DNA of 64,000 nucleotides from Labilibaculum sp. K2S (GTDB lineage Bacteria > Bacteroidota > Bacteroidia > Bacteroidales > Marinifilaceae). Of this stretch, positions 25,787 through 35,699 are shown one piece after another; position 1 is the stretch's first letter; each line of letters begins with the position of its first letter. The position numbers and the translations under genes are program-made. The stretch is from contig NZ_JAUCMW010000015.1 in the NCBI RefSeq assembly GCF_030372765.1, positions 1 through 64,000 on the forward strand, given 5' to 3'. The notes below the pieces were generated by a model. It was not told the origin of the DNA. It worked only from the letters and a program-made list of their open reading frames with translations, and made no database searches.

Positions 25787-27952
25787 TTAATTTTTTTTCT
25801 CTGAATCAGCTAATACAAAATCAAGTTGCTTGGCAACTAAATTTGCTTTGGCAACCAAAATTTCAACTTTATCTCCCAATTGATAAATTTTACGATGATT
25901 GCGTCCAACAATACAATAGTTGTCTTCGTCGAATTCGTAGAAATCGTCTTCTAATTCACGAATCGAAACCATTCCTTCGCATTTATTTTCATCCAATTCC
26001 ACGTAAAATCCCCATTCGGTAACACCTGAAATAGTTCCTGTAAATTCTTGCCCAACATGTTCCTGCATGAATTCTACTTGCTTGTATTTTATAGATGCGC
26101 GTTCGGCTTGTGCCGCTTTTTGCTCCATTTCACTGCAATGTCGGCAATACTCTTCGTACTTCTCTTTATTTACCGATTTAGCACCTGAGAAATATTTCTC
26201 CAGCAATCTGTGAGCCATCATATCGGGATACCTTCTAATTGGCGAGGTGAAGTGTGAGTAATAATCGAAATGCAAGCCATAATGACCAATATTTACAGTA
26301 GAATATTCAGCTTTTGCCATGGAACGAATTGCCAGGGTTTCAACCAGATTCTGAATGTTTTCGCCTTTTACATCGTGCAATAAAGCGTTTAGCGAACTTG
26401 ATATTGCTCCCGGATTTGTCGTTTTAAGACTGTATCCGAATTTTTGAATAAATTGGTTGAAGGTATTTAATTTCTCCGGATTTGGTTGATCATGAGTTCT
26501 GTAAATAAACGTTTTAGCGGTTTTTCCTTTTGGTACTCTTCCAATTACTTCAGCAACGCGTTTGTTCGCCAAAAGCATAAATTCCTCAATCAGCTTGTTC
26601 GAATCTTTTGATTCTTTAAAATAAACGCGTGTAGGTTTTCCTGTTTCATCAATTTCGAATTTCACTTCGAAACGATCAAAATCAATTGCTCCTTTTTTGA
26701 ATCTTCTTTTGCGCAGCAATTTAGCCAGTTTATCCAATTCAAGAACTTCTTCACTAAAATCTCCTGCTCCTGTTTCAATGATATCCTGTGCTTCTTCGTA
26801 GGTGAATCGTCGGTTCGAATTAATTACGGTTTTACCAATCCATGTATTGATTACATCTGCAGTATCATCCATTTCGAAAACAGCAGAAAAAGTTAATTTT
26901 TCCTCATTGGGTCTCAATGAACATATTCCGTTCGATAAACGTTCCGGTAACATTGGAACCACCCGGTCTACCAAATAAACAGAGGTTGCTCTGTCAAAAG
27001 CTTCTTGTTCAATGATACTCCCTTTTCTCACGTAATGTGTAACATCAGCAATGTGAACACCAATTTCCCAGTTTCCATTCTCCAAAGCCCGAATCGACAA
27101 CGCATCATCAAAATCTTTCGCATCGTGCGGATCGATGGTGAAGGTTGTAGCCTCTCTGAAGTCTCTGCGAAGAGCAATTTCTTCTTTTGTTATTACATCG
27201 GATATTTCCTCTGCGGCTTCGTTTACATTTTCAGGGAAAATATGTGGCAGATCAAACTCAGCCAGAATTGCATGCATCTCGGTATTGTTATCGCCTGGTT
27301 TACCCAAAACAGTTGTAATCTGACCAACCGGATTTTTCGATTTTTTTGGCCATTCAGTTATTTGTGCAATTGCTTTATCGCCATTCTGAGCTCCATTCAA
27401 CTTTGCCAAAGGAATAAATATATCGTATGGCATTTGTTTGCCGGAAGAGACCAGAAATGCGTAATTCTTGGACACATCAACGATTCCTACAAAAGTGGTT
27501 TTCTTTCTTTTAACGATTTCAACCACTTCACCTTCGGGTTGTTTGCTTTTTTTACGTGCATACAAGGAAACTTTAACGATATCGCCATGTAAAGCTCTGT
27601 TTAAATTTGCCTGTGATACAAAAACATCTTCTTCAATTTCTTCCGAAACAATAAATGCAGATCCACGCGCAGTCATATCTACTTTGCCGGTAATATTGCC
27701 AATTTTCGATTTCAATTTGTATTTTCCAGTGGAGATTTCACTTAAAACATCTAAATCAACCATATCGCAAAGAATTCCGACTACAAGCTGTTTTGTGCCC
27801 ATGTCTTTAATTCCCAGTTCACTTGAAATTTGTTTGTAATTAAGTGTTTTAGTTGGGTTTTGAGCGAATATTCCATCAATTAGTTTTGAAAGACTTTGGC
27901 GGTTATGTGTTGGACTTCCTTTTCTATGTTCTTTTTTATTTTTTTTTGACAT
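25787..27952 (-). CDS. rnr: Ribonuclease R
   Basis: 721 residues. RNase R is a 3'-5' exoribonuclease that degrades structured RNA. An N-terminal winged-helix and cold-shock region (GKVDMTARGSAFIVSEE) precede the RNB domain with TFTIDPHDAKDFDDALSIR (catalytic Asp cluster), and the C-terminal S1 domain has EFTGTISGVTEWGFYVELDE. It is monocistronic with its own terminator. The N-terminal KNKKEHRKGS is basic. Length fits the Bacteroidota form. Confidence 0.97.
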   Translation of the reverse strand: MSKKNKKEHRKGSPTHNRQSLSKLIDGIFAQNPTKTLNYKQISSELGIKDMGTKQLVVGILCDMVDLDVLSEISTGKYKLKSKIGNITGKVDMTARGSAFIVSEEIEEDVFVSQANLNRALHGDIVKVSLYARKKSKQPEGEVVEIVKRKKTTFVGIVDVSKNYAFLVSSGKQMPYDIFIPLAKLNGAQNGDKAIAQITEWPKKSKNPVGQITTVLGKPGDNNTEMHAILAEFDLPHIFPENVNEAAEEISDVITKEEIALRRDFREATTFTIDPHDAKDFDDALSIRALENGNWEIGVHIADVTHYVRKGSIIEQEAFDRATSVYLVDRVVPMLPERLSNGICSLRPNEEKLTFSAVFEMDDTADVINTWIGKTVINSNRRFTYEEAQDIIETGAGDFSEEVLELDKLAKLLRKRRFKKGAIDFDRFEVKFEIDETGKPTRVYFKESKDSNKLIEEFMLLANKRVAEVIGRVPKGKTAKTFIYRTHDQPNPEKLNTFNQFIQKFGYSLKTTNPGAISSSLNALLHDVKGENIQNLVETLAIRSMAKAEYSTVNIGHYGLHFDYYSHFTSPIRRYPDMMAHRLLEKYFSGAKSVNKEKYEEYCRHCSEMEQKAAQAERASIKYKQVEFMQEHVGQEFTGTISGVTEWGFYVELDENKCEGMVSIRELEDDFYEFDEDNYCIVGRNHRKIYQLGDKVEILVAKANLVAKQLDFVLADSEKKN

Positions 27953-28504
27953 TTCTTAAATTTTATAATTCTACTATTGAATTAACCTTGTATGAGTTGA
28001 CAGTTTAAAGTAAGAATAAAAAATGTATTTATAATGGTATAATTATTATTACATTCTTAAGATTTTCTTCTCAGCCTATGTGTCACATCTCACCTTCCAA
28101 ATTAGATCAATTTCTATATTTTTTTTGTTGTTATTTCCTTTATTGATTTTCCTTTACATTCAATGAGGAAAGTGAATGTATTCTGGTAATCTTGCTAATG
28201 ACGGTAATCGCAATTAAGGATATTGGAAAGAATATTTTATGTCACAAAGATAGTGAAGGAATCTATATAGACAATAAAAAGAGTGGATTATGATTGAACA
28301 CAAAGTTGGATTGTTGATTTTAAGCTCAAATTTTTGAGTTGAATGGAGTTTTATTCACGTAGTTTATTCCTTGGTAAAGTTGGGAATCAGGATAAAATGG
28401 TGCCTATCTATCAGAATTCTAAAGTTATTCGCAAGATATTTTATGGCGAGCAATAATTTTTTATAATTTTACACACCCAATAGAATTTCGATTATATTAC
28501 AGTT
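27953..28504. other. 552-base gap between divergent rnr and cysS
   Basis: AT-rich; no gene, tRNA or clear repeat recognised. A palindrome AGCTCAAATTTTTGAGTT lies near 28321-28339. Both promoters are presumably here. Confidence 0.5.
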
Positions 28505-29977
28505 ATGGAAAATAAGTTGTTCATTTATAATACACTAAATCGTAAGAAAGAATTGTTTGAACCCATTAATGCTCCCCATGTTGGGCTGTATGTATGTGGT
28601 CCGACAGTATATGGAGATGCGCATTTGGGTCATGCCCGACCAGCAATCACATTCGATTTGGTTTTTCGTTACTTAATGCATCTTGGATATAAAGTTCGCT
28701 ACGTTAGAAACATTACCGATGTAGGACATTTGGTGAATGATGCAGATGAGGGCGAAGATAAAATTGCCAAAAAGGCTCGTTTGGAACAACTGGAGCCAAT
28801 GGAAATTGTGCAGTTTTTCACCGATCGTTATCACAATGATATGAATGATTTGAATGTATTGAAGCCAAGTATCGAGCCTCGTGCATCAGGACATATTATT
28901 GAGCAAATGGAGGTGATTGATAAATTGCTTGCGAATGGGTTTGCCTACGAGAGTGAAGGTTCTGTTTATTTTGATGTGAAAGCATACAGCGAAAAATACG
29001 ATTACGGCAAGTTATCAGGAAGAAAAATTGAAGAGTTGCTTTCAAACACCCGCGATTTAGAAGGACAAAGTGAAAAGAAAAACAGTTTTGACTTTGCTCT
29101 TTGGAAAAAAGCGACTCCGGAGCATATTATGCGCTGGCCTTCGAAATGGAGTGATGGATTTCCTGGCTGGCATTTGGAATGTTCTGCAATGAGTCAGAAA
29201 TATCTGGGTGCTAAATTTGATATCCACGGAGGTGGACTGGATCTGCAATTTCCGCATCACGAATGTGAGATTGCTCAATCAACAGGCTCGAATGGTCACG
29301 AAGCCGTAAAATACTGGATGCATAACAACATGATCACCATCAATGGTCAGAAGATGGGTAAATCATTGGGAAACTTTGTGAATTTATCTTCTATGTTTTC
29401 AGGAGAGAATGATGTATTGGAGCAGGCATACAGTCCGATGACAGTTCGTTTTTTCATGCTTCAGGCTCATTACCGCAGTCCGTTGGATTTTTCGAACGAT
29501 GCGCTTCAGGCTGCAGAGAAAGGTTTTAAACGTTTGATGACGGCTGTTGCAACGATAGATAAAATACAAGCATCGGCTTCTTCTTCCAATTCAGTAGAGG
29601 AATTAAAAGCGAAGTGCTATGAGGCATTAAATGATGATTTTAATACACCGATATTAATTGCTCACTTGTTTGATGGAGTGAAGATGATTAATTCATTAGT
29701 TGTTGGAAAGGAAACGATTACTGCTTCTGATCTTGCAGGATTAAAGGATTTGTATCACAATTTGGTGTTTGACGTGTTGGGCTTGAAAGATGAAGGTGAA
29801 TCAGGAGGGAATAACGAAATACTCGATAAGGTTGTTCGTTTGCTGCTTTCGACCCGCGACGAGGCCAAAAAGAATAAAGATTGGTCTACCGCCGATAAAA
29901 TACGAGATGAATTGACCAATTTGGGCATTGTTGTAAAAGACACCAAAGACGGTTACGAGTGGGAAATTTTAAAATAA
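28505..29977 (+). CDS. cysS: Cysteinyl-tRNA synthetase
   Basis: 490 residues. CysRS charges tRNA-Cys. [19 protein letters not shown] contains the first zinc Cys and the HIGH motif (HLGH); WHLECSAMS and HHECEIAQS give further zinc ligands. The second signature is KMGKSLGN, with Gly where most have Ser. The C-terminal helical anticodon domain is present. It is followed 3 bp later by a strong terminator. Confidence 0.98.
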   Translation: MENKLFIYNTLNRKKELFEPINAPHVGLYVCGPTVYGDAHLGHARPAITFDLVFRYLMHLGYKVRYVRNITDVGHLVNDADEGEDKIAKKARLEQLEPMEIVQFFTDRYHNDMNDLNVLKPSIEPRASGHIIEQMEVIDKLLANGFAYESEGSVYFDVKAYSEKYDYGKLSGRKIEELLSNTRDLEGQSEKKNSFDFALWKKATPEHIMRWPSKWSDGFPGWHLECSAMSQKYLGAKFDIHGGGLDLQFPHHECEIAQSTGSNGHEAVKYWMHNNMITINGQKMGKSLGNFVNLSSMFSGENDVLEQAYSPMTVRFFMLQAHYRSPLDFSNDALQAAEKGFKRLMTAVATIDKIQASASSSNSVEELKAKCYEALNDDFNTPILIAHLFDGVKMINSLVVGKETITASDLAGLKDLYHNLVFDVLGLKDEGESGGNNEILDKVVRLLLSTRDEAKKNKDWSTADKIRDELTNLGIVVKDTKDGYEWEILK

Positions 29978-29980
29978 TAC

Positions 29981-30012
29981 AAACTGTCCTGATGTATCAG
30001 GGCAGTTTTTTA
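29981..30012 (+). terminator. Terminator of cysS
   Basis: A 12-bp stem AAACTGTCCTGA with TCAGGGCAGTTT (one wobble), loop TGTA, then a T run. Confidence 0.9.
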
Positions 30013-30102
30013 TTTTTTAGCTAATTTTAAAGCTTGTAATACCATACTGCATCCAAAACTAATTGTTGTTTTAACTGATCGTTTTATCCTAAAAGAATTA
30101 CT

Positions 30103-31230
30103 ATGAATACTCACTCTTTTTTATCGCTTGTTTGTTCTTTGCTGTTAGTCTCGTGTAATGGCAAGAGTGTAAACAATAATAAGCTTACCGATAAAAGCCT
30201 TGATGAGCAGACAGAAAAAACGACAGTGATTGTTAATAGTTTGCGTTTAAAACAACCGCATCGGGGTGATTTGTATACCATGGGAGGAGATGTTGAAATA
30301 GAAATGACTCCCAGAAATAGGGCGGCCGGAATAGACTCTGCCCAGTTTTGGGCTGACGAGACTTTAATTGGAAGTTTGACCGATGAGCCATGGATTATGA
30401 AATGGGTTCCTGAGGATCAAAAAATGGGGAAACACAACCTGAAGGTGATGGCTTATCATGAGGATGGTACCATTGGTGTTGTTTCTACTTTTGTAGATTT
30501 AAAAACAAATATTCCGCCAGTTGAATATTCATATAAAATTGTAAATGAGTTTCCCCACGATAGAGGTGCTTATACCCAAGGATTGTTTTATCATGAAGGA
30601 TTTCTATATGAGGGAACAGGGCAAAGAGGAGAATCTACTTTGCGTAAGGTTAAATTAGAGGATGGTGAGGCTCTTTCGGTTAAGAATCTAGAGCAGGAAT
30701 ATTTTGGGGAAGGAATTACGTTTTCTAAGGGTAAAATTATTCAATTGACCTGGAATGCGAAAAAAGTTTTTGTTGTTGATCCTGTAACTTTTGAACAGGA
30801 GGATACTTTTGAGCCAAATACAACTAATCATCAAGGTTGGGGAATTACATCAGTTAACAATGAGTTGATTCTTTCGGATGGGACAAATGTGCTGACAGTT
30901 CTTGATGCTGACAATTATAGTTGGAAGAGAATAATTGAAGTGTATGATAATTCGGGAATGGTAACCAATTTGAATGAATTGGAATACATAAATGGAAAAA
31001 TTTATGCCAATGTTTGGCTTACCGACCGCATTGTAATTATAAATCCGGAAACGGGAAGAGTGGAAGGCAATTTAAATTTAGGTAAGATTTTAAAATTGGC
31101 CGACAAGAAAATATTGGTAGAGGGAGACGAGGTATTGAATGGAATAGCATGGGATTCTATTAATAATCGTTTGTTTGTTACCGGTAAAAGATGGCCTAAA
31201 CTTTTTGAGATTAAAATAGATAAACAATAA
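30103..31230 (+). CDS. Glutaminyl-peptide cyclotransferase lipoprotein
   Basis: 375 residues. The signal peptide ends in a lipobox (LLLVSC, Cys about 19). Residues about 50-130 are an Ig-like segment (QPHRGDLYTMGGDVEIEM). The rest is a five-bladed-propeller glutamine cyclotransferase (YKIVNEFPHDRGAYTQGLFY, EGTGQRGESTLRKV, NELEYINGKIYANVW, NGIAWD). This family turns N-terminal Gln into pyroglutamate. In Bacteroidota type IX secretion often exposes N-terminal Gln, which such enzymes cap; that link is known for related species and inferred here. Confidence 0.92.
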   Translation: MNTHSFLSLVCSLLLVSCNGKSVNNNKLTDKSLDEQTEKTTVIVNSLRLKQPHRGDLYTMGGDVEIEMTPRNRAAGIDSAQFWADETLIGSLTDEPWIMKWVPEDQKMGKHNLKVMAYHEDGTIGVVSTFVDLKTNIPPVEYSYKIVNEFPHDRGAYTQGLFYHEGFLYEGTGQRGESTLRKVKLEDGEALSVKNLEQEYFGEGITFSKGKIIQLTWNAKKVFVVDPVTFEQEDTFEPNTTNHQGWGITSVNNELILSDGTNVLTVLDADNYSWKRIIEVYDNSGMVTNLNELEYINGKIYANVWLTDRIVIINPETGRVEGNLNLGKILKLADKKILVEGDEVLNGIAWDSINNRLFVTGKRWPKLFEIKIDKQ

Positions 31231-31391
31231 GCTCCTTTTTTTTCATTTCGTAGAAATGATGTATCAATTAAAATCTCAGGCTGGTCATGCTCTGACTGTA
31301 AACAAGCCGACCCTGTCAGGTATGACTTGGGTAAATCTAAAAGAATTATTTTATAAGATGAGTTTTGATGTTAATCTGGTATAACTCACCA

Positions 31392-32519
31392 ATGATGACA
31401 AAAATTATTTTAGCTCCGGATAAATTCAAAGGCTCCTTAACCGGAATTGAATTTTGTGATGCTGTTGAGAGAGGGATCAGAAAACACACTTCTGATGTTG
31501 AGATCATCAAACTACCGTTGGCCGATGGCGGCGATGGAACCATCGAAGTCCTGAACTTTTATCTGGCAGGAGAAATGAACTCCATCGAGGTTCACGATCC
31601 GCTGCATCGAGAGATTAATGCCTCCTATTTGTATTCCAAAGAGAAAAAGACCGCTTACATTGAGATGGCTGAAGCTTCGGGAATTCGTTTGCTAAAAGGC
31701 GATGAGGCAAATCCAATGCTGACAAGTACTTATGGAACCGGCGAATTAATTAAAGATGCGCTGGACAAAGGTGCAGAACACATTATTTTGGGTATTGGAG
31801 GAAGTGCAACCAACGATGCCGGTTTGGGCATGGCGCGGGCATTGGGTTACGTCTTTTTCGATGAAAATAATAATGAGTTGAAAGGTACTGGAAAAGATTT
31901 AATTCTCCTCAATTCCATTGATCATTCGGCAGTTCATCCAAGACTAAAAAGCGTAAAGTTCGAAGTTGCCTGCGATGTGGATAATCCTTTGTTTGGCGAA
32001 AATGGAGCGGCTTATATTTACTCTCCGCAAAAAGGAGCTGCACCAAAAATGGTACTGGAATTGGATGCCGGCTTACAGCATTTTAACGAAGTGGTTAAAA
32101 AACAATTTGAACTCGATTTACAGCAAATAAGTGGTGCAGGCGCAGCAGGTGGTTTGGGCGCCGGGTGCATTCTGTTTTTAAATGCAGCCTTGAATTCAGG
32201 CATCGATTTACTAAAAAAGGAGGCCAATTTTGATGCGCTCATTAAAGGTGCCGATTGGATAATTACCGGAGAAGGAAAATTGGATGAGCAGACCTTCTCG
32301 GGGAAAGTTATTCGCGGTGTATTGGATTCCGTTAGTGATCAAAAACTGACAATCTTTTGCGGCCTTGTTGATCTCGATGAGGCAAGAGTAAAAGAAATGA
32401 ATATCCATCACATATCCGAAGTTACCCAATATGCCGCAAGTATTGAAGATTCCATTCAGAATGCTTTTGCCTATTTGGAAAAAGCAGCGGAAGATTTTGC
32501 CCTAAAGTTTTTGCAATAA
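31392..32519 (+). CDS. Glycerate kinase
   Basis: About 375 residues. Glycerate 2-kinase family I (GlxK/GarK) with APDKFKGSLTG at the N terminus, LPLADGGDGT, GTGELI, GIGGSATNDAGLGMA, GAGAAGGLGAG and ITGEGKLDEQTF. It phosphorylates glycerate to 2-phosphoglycerate. The start is ambiguous between 31392 and 31395; the 9 codons before them (from 31365) do not resemble relatives. No other glycerate or glyoxylate genes are beside it. Confidence 0.95.
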   Translation: MMTKIILAPDKFKGSLTGIEFCDAVERGIRKHTSDVEIIKLPLADGGDGTIEVLNFYLAGEMNSIEVHDPLHREINASYLYSKEKKTAYIEMAEASGIRLLKGDEANPMLTSTYGTGELIKDALDKGAEHIILGIGGSATNDAGLGMARALGYVFFDENNNELKGTGKDLILLNSIDHSAVHPRLKSVKFEVACDVDNPLFGENGAAYIYSPQKGAAPKMVLELDAGLQHFNEVVKKQFELDLQQISGAGAAGGLGAGCILFLNAALNSGIDLLKKEANFDALIKGADWIITGEGKLDEQTFSGKVIRGVLDSVSDQKLTIFCGLVDLDEARVKEMNIHHISEVTQYAASIEDSIQNAFAYLEKAAEDFALKFLQ

Positions 32520-32559
32520 ATCGAACCACTACTAGTCCGGGAACCGGTCAGAAAAAATC

Positions 32560-33405
32560 TTATTCCGCAATATCAAGATTCCCTTTGTTACTCTTGAAGA
32601 AAGAATTTTTGGTGTTTCGCAGGCCGTCGTAGCTCTCCAGAATTCCCTTAACACTGCCAACCAACACTTTTGCTTCCACCATAATCGGAATGCGGTTGTC
32701 GTCGTTGCTTAGCCAAACGGTCATGTCTTCGCCACCTTTAAACATGGTGCCTTCAACCAAAAGGGGAGAGAATTTGAGGCATTCGAAACGTTCACCCGAA
32801 TTTGCTTTGATGGTTTCCAATCCGCGATAACGAATGTATAGGGAGTGAATTTCATTATCAATCAGCATCGAAATCGGAATTTTATCGCCTTTCTTGTATT
32901 TCGAGAAATCGAGATTCCGCACGTAGTAGGCAACCGATAAAATATCGAAAGTGCAGGGCTTGTTTTTTAGCGTATCGAGTTTTACAGGCTTATCGCGTTT
33001 CTGAATTTGTGATCTAATCTGATTCGATTTGTAATCAAACCAATACTCATGATGTGCATCGTATTTGGCTTCATGAGTTCGTCTGTCGAAGTAGAGTGGA
33101 GCAAGAGTTTTAGCGTCGGCATAGCAGCTTAATGTATCTCTAAGCTTAAAAAACCAGTCGAATGCTTTCGCATTTTTGCCTTCGCCTTTTATTTTGAATA
33201 CCTCTTTATTTTGAAACTGGTCTGTTTTTACAGACAGTTCAACTTCACCCGCAGCAACCCAAATAAATCCCCAGTTGTAGTACCCTCTGAAAACTAATTT
33301 TTCGCCCGATTGAAATGCAAAATTTTCTACGACACACTGAGATTTCATGTCTTGGGCAAAACACATCAGGATGATAAGAATTAGAAAGGATATTTTCTTT
33401 AACAC
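32560..33405 (-). CDS. DUF3108 protein, exported
   Basis: 281 residues with a signal peptide (MLKKISFLILIILMCFAQDMKS). The conserved pattern FQSGEKLVFRGYYNWGFIWVAAGEVELSV and LDTLKNKPCTFDILSVAYYVRN matches the DUF3108 family, which often lies with envelope genes. The function is unknown. It lies 15 bp after the thiamine-binding-type gene on the same strand, so it is probably co-transcribed with it. Confidence 0.9.
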   Translation of the reverse strand: MLKKISFLILIILMCFAQDMKSQCVVENFAFQSGEKLVFRGYYNWGFIWVAAGEVELSVKTDQFQNKEVFKIKGEGKNAKAFDWFFKLRDTLSCYADAKTLAPLYFDRRTHEAKYDAHHEYWFDYKSNQIRSQIQKRDKPVKLDTLKNKPCTFDILSVAYYVRNLDFSKYKKGDKIPISMLIDNEIHSLYIRYRGLETIKANSGERFECLKFSPLLVEGTMFKGGEDMTVWLSNDDNRIPIMVEAKVLVGSVKGILESYDGLRNTKNSFFKSNKGNLDIAE

Positions 33406-33420
33406 GATAATTAATTAAAC

Positions 33421-33732
33421 CTATTTATTAACCTTGCCAATCTTATTTTCGATGGCTTCTACTTTGGTTTTTAGTCGATTGTGTTTGTTCTTCTGAATAT
33501 CAATCGTCATTGTAGTATAAACACGTTCAGAATCGTCTGCTAAAAGATCATAACAGCGGTTCACAAGCGCTAAAGCTTCCGGTAACGCATCAGTCTCAAT
33601 CAGCGTTCCCATTGCTGTTAGCTGGTAGCTAATACCGCTTTCGCGGATCAACTCAATAACCTGACTAACTTGTTTGCTTACGCTATCACCTTTGTCGGTT
33701 GGGAAAATAGCAAATTCCAGAAGTACTGACAT
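33421..33732 (-). CDS. MTH1187-type thiamine-binding protein
   Basis: 103 residues. LLEFAIFPTDKGDSVSKQVSQV and QLTAMGTLIET match the UPF0045/MTH1187 family, ferredoxin-like fold proteins reported to bind thiamine-like ligands. It starts 2 bp after the stop of the Ig-like lipoprotein, a tight operon order. Its role is uncertain. Confidence 0.9.
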   Translation of the reverse strand: MSVLLEFAIFPTDKGDSVSKQVSQVIELIRESGISYQLTAMGTLIETDALPEALALVNRCYDLLADDSERVYTTMTIDIQKNKHNRLKTKVEAIENKIGKVNK

Positions 33733-33734
33733 AT

Positions 33735-35657
33735 CTAATTGTTGTTTTTGGTTCTTGTTTTCTTTTTATTTTTTTCAGCATCTTTCAGTAATGCTTTTTC
33801 AAGCTTTTTCTGCCTTTTTTGCTCAAGTTCTATTAAATGCTGATTGAAATTTATTTCCGGACCATTTTCCGGAATATAAATACGATCTTCTACATCGAAA
33901 TACGAACGGACTTTAATTTCTTTTCTAAAGTAATGAACCATTTCAGGCTGAAGACCTTCTTTGTAATTGCCTGTGTCCCATTTACCGTTGTCGTTCTCAT
34001 CTACAATTAATTTAATGATATAGGTGTCAGGAGCTAAATAATCGAATATTACGGTTTGATCGGAATAAATCCTTTTTGTCTGAACAATCCCTTCACTTTT
34101 ATTGTTTTTTAATAGTTGAACAATCAGCGGCTTTTTTACGTTGGATACATTCAATAAGATTTTTCCGTAATATTCTTCTTCCCGGGTTGTCATTTTCCCA
34201 TTGTATTTATCGCTGTACAAACCATAAATATTGCGAAATGCGGTAGAATCAAACTCAACTTTATATTGGGTTTCTGCTTTCCAGTCAATTTTTATATGAT
34301 AACGAAGAATAGCAGCAGAATCTTGCTCTATTTTATAATCAACAGGTATTAGTAATGTATCCTGAACTTGATACAAATGAATACTGTCTTTGTTGATTTC
34401 GGCAAGAGGCTCATTAAAATCAATAATTACATCTTTATTTAAATCCTGGGAACTACTGGCATTGAATTTAAATTCATACATAGGAATTTTAATTTTTGCC
34501 TGTTTCTTTTTATTCCTCGAAGCTTTTGCTTTTTTAGGAGCCTTATAATTTAATTTAACTGTATCGGTAAAGCTTACAAGTTTACCCAACGAGTCAGTTT
34601 TTAAATATTCCAGTTTCGCCAAAAGAGTATCTCTTTGGTAAATAGTCGAATCGGTTATCCAATAGGAAAGAGTATCGTTTGTTCTATTTTTTTCAAGCAA
34701 AAACCAATTTGGATCTTCATCAACATCAATAAAATCAATTTTAAGACTATCAGTTCTTTTCGAGTTAAATTCAAAATAGATCTGTTCTCTTCGTTCTCTT
34801 TTGTAGGTTGTAAGGTATTGCAGAGGATTTTCTTCATCAAACATTCTAAGGTAAATATTTGACGGTTCTGTTGTCATCATTTGTCTTACAACAAGGGAGT
34901 CAGCACTAATGCTGTCCAATTGTTCGTAAGTATGCACTGTCGGCGTAATAATGTCATTGCTAAAACCGATCATTTCGCCGGGGCCATTGTACAGAAAATC
35001 GCGGTTTCCATCAACAATTGCAAATAGCTTATAATCTCCGCTGCTCAAATTATTCAGCTGAAAATAACCTGCCGAATCGGTTTTAGCAACATAACTTGGA
35101 ATTACTGTAAAGGGAACAGAATCATTCGTATTTAAGTAAGCCATTACCATTGCTTTTTCAACGGGTAATTGATTGAAGGAATTATCTAGTTTTCCTTTAA
35201 TGCTTAATGAATCCAGTTGGTTACCTGTTGAGAAAACAAATTGATATTCTCCCAAAGGATTCCCTTCATTGTTATCGGCAATGCCATTTCCAAAATCGAG
35301 AGTATAGGTTGTGTTTTCACGAAGTTTCTCTTCTAACTTCACATAGATAGAACGACCTTTTAATTTCACCAAAGGTTTCTTTTTTAGTGGCGGGGAAATT
35401 GTGAAATTTGAACTTATATCTTTTAGCTGAACAAATTCATCAAAGAAAATTTCTACTTTTCCACCTTTAAAGTTTGTTGAGTAGTTTTGAGGCTTGGTCA
35501 ATGTAACCTTTGGAGCTGTATGATCAAGAGGTCCTCCGGTAGGCATTCCCTTTCGTGCACATGAATATAGTAAGGTTGAAATTGCAAATCCCAAAAGGAT
35601 ATAAAACGCTATCTTTTTCAAATTGATTAGTTTTGATATTTGATTATTAGGCAACAA
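33735..35657 (-). CDS. Ig-like domain lipoprotein
   Basis: 640 residues with a lipoprotein signal (LLYSC, Cys near 33). Residues about 45-150 fit a bacterial Ig-like (SbsA/Big_5 type) domain: TAPKVTLTKPQNYSTNF, IEIFFDEFVQLKD-like and YTLDFGNGIADNNEGN. The rest is beta-rich repeats (PVEKAMVMAYL carboxypeptidase-like, and a C-terminal DENDNGKWDTGNYKEGLQPE). Such proteins are conserved in Bacteroidota but of unknown function. The last residues are Lys-rich (KKKTRTKNNN). It diverges from the GlpD-like gene, 42 bp away. Confidence 0.85.
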   Translation of the reverse strand: MLPNNQISKLINLKKIAFYILLGFAISTLLYSCARKGMPTGGPLDHTAPKVTLTKPQNYSTNFKGGKVEIFFDEFVQLKDISSNFTISPPLKKKPLVKLKGRSIYVKLEEKLRENTTYTLDFGNGIADNNEGNPLGEYQFVFSTGNQLDSLSIKGKLDNSFNQLPVEKAMVMAYLNTNDSVPFTVIPSYVAKTDSAGYFQLNNLSSGDYKLFAIVDGNRDFLYNGPGEMIGFSNDIITPTVHTYEQLDSISADSLVVRQMMTTEPSNIYLRMFDEENPLQYLTTYKRERREQIYFEFNSKRTDSLKIDFIDVDEDPNWFLLEKNRTNDTLSYWITDSTIYQRDTLLAKLEYLKTDSLGKLVSFTDTVKLNYKAPKKAKASRNKKKQAKIKIPMYEFKFNASSSQDLNKDVIIDFNEPLAEINKDSIHLYQVQDTLLIPVDYKIEQDSAAILRYHIKIDWKAETQYKVEFDSTAFRNIYGLYSDKYNGKMTTREEEYYGKILLNVSNVKKPLIVQLLKNNKSEGIVQTKRIYSDQTVIFDYLAPDTYIIKLIVDENDNGKWDTGNYKEGLQPEMVHYFRKEIKVRSYFDVEDRIYIPENGPEINFNQHLIELEQKRQKKLEKALLKDAEKNKKKTRTKNNN

Positions 35658-35699
35658 AATTACAAAGATTCAAAACAAAAATAAGTTAATAAAAGTAAA

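Noticed and set aside
27005..27592. 195-codon antisense frame in rnr
   Set aside because: It lies opposite the RNase R reading frame and has an unlikely composition (many Cys, Phe and Asn); a shadow of rnr.
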